Source of the DNA: a virus
DNA length: 64,000 nucleotides
Direction: 5' to 3' (one strand)
Virus record (IMG/VR): IMGVR_UViG_3300030508_000015
Location: 1-64,000 of that record
This document shows, one piece after another, positions 53,158-60,433 of the stretch (its first letter is position 1; the number at the start of each line of letters is the position of its first letter). The position numbers and the translations under genes are program-made. A model generated the notes under the pieces. The model saw only the letters and a list, made by a program, of their open reading frames with translations. It did no database searches and was not told where the DNA came from.

Positions 53158-53829
53158 TTAGTGATTGCTATATAGTTCAAATAGAGAAGATTTCTTTACT
53201 ATTTGAAATCTAGCAGGTGTAAGATCTAATACTTTAAGACTGCAAGAAATACCTAATATATCCGCCATAGCTAAGTGATGATGTCCGTCAAGGATACTAT
53301 CATTGAGTAACAATATATACTTATTATTATTCTTGGCTTGAAATTTATCGGCTAAAGCTTTCTTACCTAGTTTAGTCATTTCTTTCTTTATATGAGATTT
53401 AGCAGATTCGTAGTTATGTATATCTACTTTAGGTAATAGCTCACTAGTTGTCATACCATAAAGTACGAGTTTGGTATCTTTATCAGCTCCAGGAGCAAAT
53501 TTTAATACATCTGCTTGAGTATCTTTGGGTAGGCTATTTACTGTAATATCAGCTACATAAGCAGAAGCAACCTTGCCAAATTCAGACTTATTCGGTTCAG
53601 GTTTAGCTATATCAGGCATCCATTTATCAATTTTTTGGTCAACCTCATCTTTAGTACGATTTGTTAGTGGCTGATTCTGTTCCTGGGCATGTAAAGCTGG
53701 TTGTTCGATTTCTTCTGTTTCTTCAGCATTAACTAGCTGGTCTAGTAAGGATGAAGCAGCCTTCTTTACTTTTACATCCTTGGACTCTGCTGACTTTTCA
53801 AGAAATGATTGGATAACATTAAAGTTCAT
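53158..53829 (-). CDS. Protein with ParB-like domain, 223 aa
   Basis: N-terminal helix MNFNVIQSFLEKSAESKDVK is a degenerate tag-like sequence. The C-terminal part (NKYILLLNDSILDGHHHLAM, ADILGISCSLKVLDLTP) follows the ParB/sulfiredoxin-like pattern D-G-H-H/R-x-x-A. Such domains are often fused to nuclease or CTP-binding parts. Between the RNAP genes; its partner is unknown. Confidence 0.5.
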   Translation of the reverse strand: MNFNVIQSFLEKSAESKDVKVKKAASSLLDQLVNAEETEEIEQPALHAQEQNQPLTNRTKDEVDQKIDKWMPDIAKPEPNKSEFGKVASAYVADITVNSLPKDTQADVLKFAPGADKDTKLVLYGMTTSELLPKVDIHNYESAKSHIKKEMTKLGKKALADKFQAKNNNKYILLLNDSILDGHHHLAMADILGISCSLKVLDLTPARFQIVKKSSLFELYSNH

Positions 53830-53831
53830 TG

Positions 53832-54533
53832 TTAGATTTCTGGATTTCCGCCTGGTTCATCTTCACCATTATCATATTCACTATCTTCTGATTTTCTATG
53901 CTTGCTATATAGATAAGCCCCTAAACCACCTAAACCTGCAGCGCCCAAACCTAATTCATAAGGAACTTTGTTGTTACTAATATGATTGGATAATACTTCA
54001 AATAAAGATTGGGGAGAAATATCATTCTTATGTAAAGCTTGTTCTGCTCCAGTTATAGCTCCATGTATACTAGGTTTAATAGTAGTATTAGCATTTACAT
54101 TATTAAATACATTACCTAATCCTTGACCAGCATAATGAGCACCTATGCCTCCACCTACTCCAAGTCCGGCAGCAGTACCTAGTCCCATGTCACCAACTGA
54201 TTTACTTTTGAATAGTTTACTCAATACGGATTTGGCATCAATATTAGCTGGTTCTGGTTTACTATTTAATTTAAGTTGATTTCCTCCAAAGCCATCTAAT
54301 TTAATCTTATTACTTATAGAACCTAGATTAAGTTTACTAGATGGAAAGTCAGAACTAGAAGGAGCTTTAGGTATAGCTAAATTAGAAACAGCTGCCTCTG
54401 GTATAGAAGCACCAGTAGCCTCAGTAGCACCAGTAACTTCAGGTTTAAGTACATTAGCCAATTCTTCAAATGACTTAATAGGATTTGCAGAAGCTTTAAT
54501 AAATCCGTTAATAAATGCGTTATTTAGATTCAT
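53832..54533 (-). CDS. Tagged glycine-zipper protein, 233 aa
   Basis: Starts MNLNNAFINGFIKASANPIK, a near-perfect tag. Residues about 120-145 (GLGTAAGLGVGGGIGAHYAG) and 200-215 (LGLGAAGLGGLGAYLYS) are glycine-zipper segments. ATGA overlap with the upstream Gln-rich gene. Likely virion or ejection protein. Confidence 0.65.
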   Translation of the reverse strand: MNLNNAFINGFIKASANPIKSFEELANVLKPEVTGATEATGASIPEAAVSNLAIPKAPSSSDFPSSKLNLGSISNKIKLDGFGGNQLKLNSKPEPANIDAKSVLSKLFKSKSVGDMGLGTAAGLGVGGGIGAHYAGQGLGNVFNNVNANTTIKPSIHGAITGAEQALHKNDISPQSLFEVLSNHISNNKVPYELGLGAAGLGGLGAYLYSKHRKSEDSEYDNGEDEPGGNPEI

Positions 54534-55183
54534 ATACCTAGACCTTGTTGGGGTTGGGCTGATTGTGCTGGTTGGGTTGGTTGTGCAGGATTACTACCAT
54601 CCATCGGCCCACTACCATAAATACCTCCACCCATCATACCTTGTTGTTGCTGTTGTTGCATCATTTGTTCTTGTTGTTGCTTCTGCTGTTCTTCTCTCTG
54701 CTTCTGTTGCTCTTCCCTATGCATCTTAGCACGTTCATATTGATGCTTTTCTTTTAATTGTTCAGTCTTCAAATGACTCTGTGTTGCCTTCCCGCCACTA
54801 TGTAAATCTAATAGATCAGCTACACTTAATGTAACTGTAGTATCTTTTAACCCTCTAGACTGTTGTTTTGGGGCTAAATCATCACTTTGTCCTGGTTGTG
54901 GCTGACCTCCCTGACTCAGATCTTGCTGAGGTTGACCCTGGCCTTCTTGTTGCATTCCTTGGCCTTGACCCATTTGTTGAGCTAATTGAGCCATCTGTTG
55001 TGGGTCTGGTTGTTGACCTGATCCACCTTGACTTGGTTGTGGAGATTGTGAAGATTGTGGAGGTTGAGGTTGTTGCCCAGGTAAACCTCCTTGTTGTTGA
55101 GCAGCAGTACTATTAGGTGATGGTATAAATGCTTGTTTATGCATCATACTACCTATTTCTTCTAAGATTTGTCTGTAAGTCAT
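54530..55183 (-). CDS. Gln/Pro-rich disordered protein, 217 aa
   Basis: After MTYRQILEEIGSMMHKQAFI, long stretches of Gln, Pro, Ser and Gly (residues 25-100 and 160-217). The middle (DTTVTLSVADLLDLHSGGKA, then helix LKTEQLKEKHQYERAKMHRE) is the only folded-looking part. Low-complexity proteins of this kind accompany virion RNAP genes in large phages. Function unknown. Confidence 0.5.
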   Translation of the reverse strand: MTYRQILEEIGSMMHKQAFIPSPNSTAAQQQGGLPGQQPQPPQSSQSPQPSQGGSGQQPDPQQMAQLAQQMGQGQGMQQEGQGQPQQDLSQGGQPQPGQSDDLAPKQQSRGLKDTTVTLSVADLLDLHSGGKATQSHLKTEQLKEKHQYERAKMHREEQQKQREEQQKQQQEQMMQQQQQQGMMGGGIYGSGPMDGSNPAQPTQPAQSAQPQQGLGI

Positions 55184-55246
55184 ATTAAAATTGGTATTAT
55201 CTCTATTTCAAAGTTCTATCTATTATGGAGATTGATGGTAGTTATA

Positions 55247-55468
55247 TTAATGATACTTTTGTAATAGTTTCTCACTTTCCCAGGCCACAGCTTCATCAAT
55301 AATAAATTCTTCCAAGGATTTTTTAACATTAGCTAATCTACCTTGGTCTATTCTACCCTTTAATTTACTTTTAGGCAAATCAATATCTCTTAGTTGAGTT
55401 AGAGCTTCTATCAACTTATCTAATTTCTGTTGTTCGTTCAATACTAACCATACATCTCTAGTTATCAT
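55247..55468 (-). CDS. Small helical protein, 73 aa
   Basis: MITRDVWLVLNEQQKLDKLI, then RQIDLPKSK-like linker and VKKSLEEFIIDEAVAWESEK. Two helices; the start codon overlaps the stop of an upstream minigene (ATGA). Located directly after the RNAP C-intein gene. Could be an RNAP-associated factor or unrelated. Confidence 0.5.
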   Translation of the reverse strand: MITRDVWLVLNEQQKLDKLIEALTQLRDIDLPKSKLKGRIDQGRLANVKKSLEEFIIDEAVAWESEKLLQKYH

Positions 55469-55473
55469 ATAAG

Positions 55474-55488
55474 GTCTTCTTCTTTCAT
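55474..55488 (-). repeat. ATGAAAGAAGA element, copy e
   Basis: ATGAAAGAAGAAGAC whose ATG overlaps the TGA stop of the RNAP C-intein gene. The 7-residue frame MKEEDLI ends in TGA, which overlaps ATG 55468 of the next gene. Two ATGA couplings make it look like a coupled minigene. Confidence 0.65.
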
Positions 55489-57206
55489 TTCTCTATTTCT
55501 ATGTTGTCTCCTGGCTCTAAATCACCTCTGTTATATGCAGCAACTACTTCTTGTTCAGTTTTATATTTTTTAGGAGTGTTATGTTTGTTTTCTGTACTTA
55601 GTCCATAAAGGCCCAAAGCTGCTTCATTACTAGGGATTAATACAGGTTGAAAAGATTTAACAGATAATAAATTTTTGCTAGGCATCATTTTAGCTATAAC
55701 TTCTTTACGTGCTTCTTCAGTGCCTGGAATATGGACATTAAGTTGGTCTCCGTCGGAATTTTTTGTATATCCTCCTATAGTTAAGAAACTTCCGTAGTTT
55801 GGTATTTCCAAATCGTAAGCAGTATTAGATTGTAACTTAGTTACTCTTTTAACTTTCTTCCATTTTAAACTACCATTATACACCTTACCTAAATATGATA
55901 TCCATTGTTCATTATTCTTTAACTCAACTAGAAGTATTTCAATTATTTCTTTTAAAGTGCTTTTACGAAATCTATCTGTTTTAAATTCCTGGCTTAATCT
56001 ATATTTTAAATTATAAAGTTCCTTATTCTTTTGTAATTTATATTTATTATTAATAGCTGTAATTATATTTTTTTTAACAGTTTCTGAAGGAAGTGGTACT
56101 AAGTCATTAAAGTTATCACCTATACCTGTTATATCTTTTAAGCTATTCTCTAATTTTTCCTTCTTCAACTCATGACTTATTCTAAATTTTGTTCTTTCAA
56201 CTAACTTTTTAAATGTCCCAGTATGAAATCTGAAGGAGAAATTATCTTTACTACTCAGCCTAGATGCCCCTTTATATACTCCATAATTTAAATTTAACCG
56301 TTTACTCATATATCTTAAACCGTTAATTAAATGAATTGATGATGTGCAGATACTTATATTTATAACTGTTTTATTAGAAGAACTGACACTTACTGTTCCA
56401 TCAGTTGAGATTAACCCATCTAATATACCTAGTAGATGTTCTTCAGGACCGTTTAAACTAAAAGTAGGTATTTTCTTATTAAAAGCTCCACTCCCTATCT
56501 GCTCTTTTAACCACTTATTAAACCAGGCACAAGAAGCTCTAGTTTTACCTCTAGAAGTAAATTGCCCCATCATATTCTCACTAACTCTATCTATTTCTTT
56601 AACTCCATTTTCATAAGGAAGATATTCACTATTACATAAATCAGCAAATACTTTTCTATTCATTAATTTTTCTTTGGTAGAACCGGCTAAGAAAAGTTGA
56701 TTAGCATTATCTACCCAACCATCACCTAAAACCATTCCTATAAAAAGTCCGGTTTTATAATTAAGTTGCAAGTTAAATGAATTTTTAACAAATCCTTTTC
56801 CTCGTATTCCTTTCATTCCTCTAGTACCCATCATACCTTCAGCTAATACACTTGATTGAATATTGGGTGCTATAGTTGTAACATCACTAGGACAATACCT
56901 ACCTACTGCCTCTTCGGTATCAACTTCTTCAATACCACTATCAGTATAAGCTAATAAACTATGATCTTTGGCTGCAAATATAAAATCCCCATCTATAAAT
57001 TGTACCAAATATAAAGGTACATTAGGATGAATCGAGAATGTCTTTGGATTTACCCAATCTACTTCACCAGTTATAAGGTTTAATGATTTTACTTCTACAT
57101 TACTAGGTACATCATAAAGGATATTACCATTTATAGTAGTAGTGGCTGAATTTTCTATTCTAGGGAAATCTGAAATAGGTACTAGTGTATATTTATAATT
57201 AATCAT
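55485..57206 (-). CDS. Split-intein C-part plus RNAP beta' catalytic-region C-extein, 573 aa
   Basis: Residues 1-483 are intein: NVEVKSLNLITGEVDWVNPK, FIFAAKDHSLLAY (block B), LAGLIDADG motifs LFIGMVLGDGWVD and LLGILDGLISTDGTV, ending FLTIGGYTKN. The extein then begins SDGDQLNVHIPGTEEARKEV and NLLSVKSFQPVLIPSNEAAL, GLYGL, the beta' segment that follows the NADFDGD catalytic motif. Joined to the upstream GYGAD end it gives GADSDGD, keeping all three aspartates. A promoter-like pair lies 35 nt before its ATG. Confidence 0.85.
   Translation of the reverse strand: MINYKYTLVPISDFPRIENSATTTINGNILYDVPSNVEVKSLNLITGEVDWVNPKTFSIHPNVPLYLVQFIDGDFIFAAKDHSLLAYTDSGIEEVDTEEAVGRYCPSDVTTIAPNIQSSVLAEGMMGTRGMKGIRGKGFVKNSFNLQLNYKTGLFIGMVLGDGWVDNANQLFLAGSTKEKLMNRKVFADLCNSEYLPYENGVKEIDRVSENMMGQFTSRGKTRASCAWFNKWLKEQIGSGAFNKKIPTFSLNGPEEHLLGILDGLISTDGTVSVSSSNKTVINISICTSSIHLINGLRYMSKRLNLNYGVYKGASRLSSKDNFSFRFHTGTFKKLVERTKFRISHELKKEKLENSLKDITGIGDNFNDLVPLPSETVKKNIITAINNKYKLQKNKELYNLKYRLSQEFKTDRFRKSTLKEIIEILLVELKNNEQWISYLGKVYNGSLKWKKVKRVTKLQSNTAYDLEIPNYGSFLTIGGYTKNSDGDQLNVHIPGTEEARKEVIAKMMPSKNLLSVKSFQPVLIPSNEAALGLYGLSTENKHNTPKKYKTEQEVVAAYNRGDLEPGDNIEIEK
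55758..57206 (-). mobile_element. C-fragment of split intein, with LAGLIDADG nuclease (483 aa)
   Basis: Lacks block A (present at the end of the upstream gene as SIVDYIIYREKIN) but holds block B, two LAGLIDADG motifs and the C-terminal Asn with +1 Ser. The residue before the Asn is Lys (TKN), not the usual His. Trans-splicing with the N-fragment is predicted, not shown. Confidence 0.8.
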
Positions 57207-57212
57207 ATAGAC

Positions 57213-57241
57213 ACAATACGGTGACTAGTTGAACTTGTCAA
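57213..57241 (-). promoter_or_regulatory. Possible promoter between the split-intein halves
   Basis: TTGACA (57241-57236), 17-nt spacer, TATTGT (57218-57213), 6 nt to ATG 57206. It overlaps the TGA stop of the upstream gene. It could allow the C-part to be made separately. Confidence 0.45.
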
Positions 57242-59991
57242 TTAATTTTCTCTCTATAAATAATATAATCTACAATACTATCCGCACCATACCCCTTAAA
57301 TACTAATGGATTCATTTTAATAGTTTTATCTTTAGAATTTGGATTAGCAATTAAATTAAACCCTAATAGATTATATTTATGCCAGGCTGGATCTCGCGTT
57401 ATAATACCAGGTCTTACTGCCATCTCTTCCTTTAATGCCATAACTGCTAATGGACTATGTTTTTTAACATAATCAACCGCACTAATAGCTGGTACACCCT
57501 TCATAACCAACCTTCTAATAACAAAAGGTTTATATATCTGCCACAGCATATCTTGAGGTACACTAGCCTGGTCTACATCCAATCTAGTATCTGGAGTTAA
57601 CACAGCTCTTCCCACCAAATCCAGACTCTTATTAACCACCTTACTCTGAAACATTGTACTTTTAGCCGTTCCACCCTTTAATCCAAACATAGTAGCTAAT
57701 ATACCTTTAACATTCTTATCCTGGTGTTTCTTATTAATTGGATCACCCAAACCAAAGGCAGCTTTTACTCCATCATATTCATTTTGTTTTAATTTCCTAA
57801 CTACTTCGTCCGGCACATTCTCAGTATTTTTAAGTGCATTGTTATTTAGTATGAGGTCTTTATATAGATTATTAACATCACTAGTTAATACTACATCACC
57901 CATCTTACTAGCAGGTCTGTATTGGGCTGGTAGAATAGGTACTTTATGCAACATCAAATCTTTAGGATGTAACTTATGTTCTTTTAGTGTAGTGAGAAAT
58001 TCTAACAATTTAACGGCATCATCTCTTCTAGTCTTCTTCTCACTACCTATATACTTCTTCATTTCTTCTATCTTCTTATCCAGATCTATATTATTAAGGG
58101 CTTTTTCCATTTCCCCATCCACTACCATATCATTAAACTTAAACTTGGTAACTCCTAACAACTTTCTGAGATAATCCTCACTAATAGGATTAGGTATGGG
58201 ATGATTAAGATTTATGTGATTAAACTTGTCACCTAATATGCCTATTATATTAGGATCAAATAGTCCGCCAGGTTCATGTATTAGTTCTTCTTGATGTGGC
58301 TTGAATAATGAAGGTTTCTTAATTTCACCATTACTCAAAGCAGTAGTATCCTTATCTGTTAAAGGTAGGATATTAAAGGTATTACCAACTCTATCTACAT
58401 TAATACCGGCAGCTTTTAAACTATCTATGAACTTGTTAAAGATGAATGGAACTTTAGGGCTGGGTGGGGTTTGGCCCAATTTAATAGCACGCCAGAATTC
58501 ATCATTCTGAGTACCTTTAACAGTACCTATATCCTCCAATACATGTCTGACATCATGACTTAGCAAAGCTGTAGTACCTAAATTTCCTATTCTCTTTGAT
58601 GAACCACCTTCCACTGCTGACTTACTTGGTTGCCGGTCGAAACTGTATCCGGACCCCTGACTTCTAGTACTTAGTTTATCTTCACTAATATGAGTTAACC
58701 TACTATAGAATAATGGACCTACAACTGCTTCAATATTTCTACCAGTAATTGGATCATATAGTTGTTCAGTATCATTTATATTATTCTTCTTTAATACATT
58801 AATTACATTCTTAATAGATGAATCCTTTCTAAACTGATCCATTTTAATAGTCTTACCAGTCTTCTCAGCTAATTTACCAAGGCCTAGAGTTATGGCTAAG
58901 GCTGGTGCAACTCTTGACGTGATGGACATGGAGTTAAGCATGATATCAACTGGCTTCCCATTAGGTAGTAGTGGAGCTTGTGAGTCTGATACAATCTTCG
59001 TTACACCCTTAGCTCCAAAGTAATTAGAAATCTTATCACCAGGTAATAGACTTCTTACCGTCTTGATATGTACTGTAATAAGTGGGCCATGTTTGGTTAC
59101 ATCCACTACTTCTCCATCATGTTCGTAGTCCCAGGCTTCTGAATTATCTTTGAATGCATGTTTTAATACTTTACTCAGCTTACCTAATGCCAAATCTGTA
59201 CTCTTTAATGCTCTGGGTGAGTAAGCCAGGATTACCGGGTCTCCAGCTTTCAATCTAGACCCTACTATAACCACTCCATCTGAATCTATATTTTTAATTT
59301 GATTATTCGTATATTTATTAGGAAATAGTGCTACAAATTTATCCTTGCCTGCCTCTACTCCAAATTTCTCTTCAATACTAAAATTGATCATTTGTTCTGC
59401 TGCCAACTTTTTAGCACCACTTTCAGTCACTGCAAAAGCATCCTCAAAGTTGTCTGAGCGGTACGGGATTATAGCAGTAGTAAGGTTAGTTCCCATCGCC
59501 ATATTACCTTCTTTATCATTATAATTACTGTAAGCTATTACTTCATTAGTTTTAACTTTATCACCAACCTTCACTTTAGGGGTATGAGTAATAAAGCTTT
59601 TCCTGCCTAAATGAAAGTTATTATATAGTTGATAGGTAGACTTGGTTTTATCTGTATTATCTACTTTAATATGATTTTCAGTAACTTCAGTAACAGTACC
59701 AGGTTTAGTTGCAGTTACAGATAAATAATGTTTACCATATAGTTCTTGAGTACTTTCTTTGTTAGTGTCATCTGAACTTTCTACTAACGGACGTTCAGGA
59801 TTTACTAAAGGTATAGCTTGGAGAGAAGCCTTGGCTCCTAGTAACACACGCCCGCCGGAAACTGAATTTAGCCCAGTAATCATGTTAGTAGGTAAAGCAA
59901 ATAAATCCCTACTCGAAGGCATGGATATATGATCTTCATTTAGTTTGTCCACCTTCTCAAAATTTCCCTTATTAAGTACAGTATAACTCAT
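57238..59991 (-). CDS. RNA polymerase beta C-half / beta' N-half fusion, 917 aa
   Basis: I chose ATG 59991 (MSYTVLNKGNFEKVDKLNED) over a TTG at 60033. LLGAKASLQAIPLVNPERPL matches beta near the rifampicin-region end; FHLGRKSFITHTPKVKVGDK, AMGTNLTTAIIPYRSDNFED and LLPGDKISNYFGAKGVTKIV, KPVDIMLNSMSITSRVAPAL are beta catalytic-side blocks; GTTALLSHDVRHVLEDIGTV is the beta C-terminus. Then come beta' blocks: HKVPILPAQYRPASKMGDVV, GGTAKSTMFQSKVVNKSLDL, VGRAVL, and WHKYNLLGFNLIANPNS, ending NPLVFKGYGAD before the 13-residue N-intein. So beta C and beta' N are one polypeptide. Confidence 0.85.
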   Translation of the reverse strand: MSYTVLNKGNFEKVDKLNEDHISMPSSRDLFALPTNMITGLNSVSGGRVLLGAKASLQAIPLVNPERPLVESSDDTNKESTQELYGKHYLSVTATKPGTVTEVTENHIKVDNTDKTKSTYQLYNNFHLGRKSFITHTPKVKVGDKVKTNEVIAYSNYNDKEGNMAMGTNLTTAIIPYRSDNFEDAFAVTESGAKKLAAEQMINFSIEEKFGVEAGKDKFVALFPNKYTNNQIKNIDSDGVVIVGSRLKAGDPVILAYSPRALKSTDLALGKLSKVLKHAFKDNSEAWDYEHDGEVVDVTKHGPLITVHIKTVRSLLPGDKISNYFGAKGVTKIVSDSQAPLLPNGKPVDIMLNSMSITSRVAPALAITLGLGKLAEKTGKTIKMDQFRKDSSIKNVINVLKKNNINDTEQLYDPITGRNIEAVVGPLFYSRLTHISEDKLSTRSQGSGYSFDRQPSKSAVEGGSSKRIGNLGTTALLSHDVRHVLEDIGTVKGTQNDEFWRAIKLGQTPPSPKVPFIFNKFIDSLKAAGINVDRVGNTFNILPLTDKDTTALSNGEIKKPSLFKPHQEELIHEPGGLFDPNIIGILGDKFNHINLNHPIPNPISEDYLRKLLGVTKFKFNDMVVDGEMEKALNNIDLDKKIEEMKKYIGSEKKTRRDDAVKLLEFLTTLKEHKLHPKDLMLHKVPILPAQYRPASKMGDVVLTSDVNNLYKDLILNNNALKNTENVPDEVVRKLKQNEYDGVKAAFGLGDPINKKHQDKNVKGILATMFGLKGGTAKSTMFQSKVVNKSLDLVGRAVLTPDTRLDVDQASVPQDMLWQIYKPFVIRRLVMKGVPAISAVDYVKKHSPLAVMALKEEMAVRPGIITRDPAWHKYNLLGFNLIANPNSKDKTIKMNPLVFKGYGADSIVDYIIYREKIN
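57241..57279 (-). mobile_element. 13-residue N-fragment of split intein
   Basis: After ...FKGYGAD the frame reads SIVDYIIYREKIN, then TGA. The serine start and D-x-I-I-Y-x pattern match block A of DNA/RNA-polymerase inteins. The rest of the intein starts 31 nt downstream in another frame. Confidence 0.8.
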
Positions 59992-59997
59992 ATTTTG

Positions 59998-60027
59998 ATT
60001 ATATACTCTTATTATTGATTTCCACAA
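59998..60027 (-). promoter_or_regulatory. Promoter for the RNAP fusion gene, near-leaderless
   Basis: TTGTGG (60027-60022), 18-nt spacer, perfect TATAAT (60003-59998), 6 nt to ATG 59991. It is the first promoter of the minus-strand operon and lies in the 91-nt divergent gap before the + operon at 60083. Confidence 0.55.
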
Positions 60028-60082
60028 CCTCAAACTTTAGTCTTTAATTAACCTGGAATATACATTAAACTAGGTTAGATTT

Positions 60083-60433
60083 ATGAAGAGTTGGATTATT
60101 ATTGTATTTAGCTTGATTAGTATTAGTATTGAAGCACAACAATTAAATAAAGTCTATCTAAATCACTTATTAGACGCTATTTATCTAGCTGAGGGTGGGG
60201 CTAATACTAAATATCCTTATGGAGTGATTGGAGATTTTAAAAAGAGTCCAAGAATTATAGCTGCCAATACTATAAAACATAATTACAATAACTGGTTAAA
60301 TAGTAGTTCTAAAACAGATTTCTTAAGATATCTACAACAACACTATTGTCCTATAAATGCTAAAAATGACCCTAATCATTTAAATGATAACTGGTATAAG
60401 AATGTATCTTTAATAATGAAACAGTATGAATAA
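60083..60433 (+). CDS. Secreted lysozyme/transglycosylase-like protein, 116 aa
   Basis: Residues 1-19 are a signal peptide (MKSWIIIVFSLISISIEA, cut near EAQ). The mature part has LLDAIYLAEGGANTKYPYGV with a candidate catalytic Glu, then AANTIKHNYNNW, DFLRYLQQHYCP, and LNDNWYKNV. The order E ... W ... YCP ... LNxxWxxNV is a layout I associate with small phage cell-wall hydrolases. First gene of the + strand operon; translation of the next gene is coupled (8-nt overlap). Function inferred. Confidence 0.5.
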   Translation: MKSWIIIVFSLISISIEAQQLNKVYLNHLLDAIYLAEGGANTKYPYGVIGDFKKSPRIIAANTIKHNYNNWLNSSSKTDFLRYLQQHYCPINAKNDPNHLNDNWYKNVSLIMKQYE

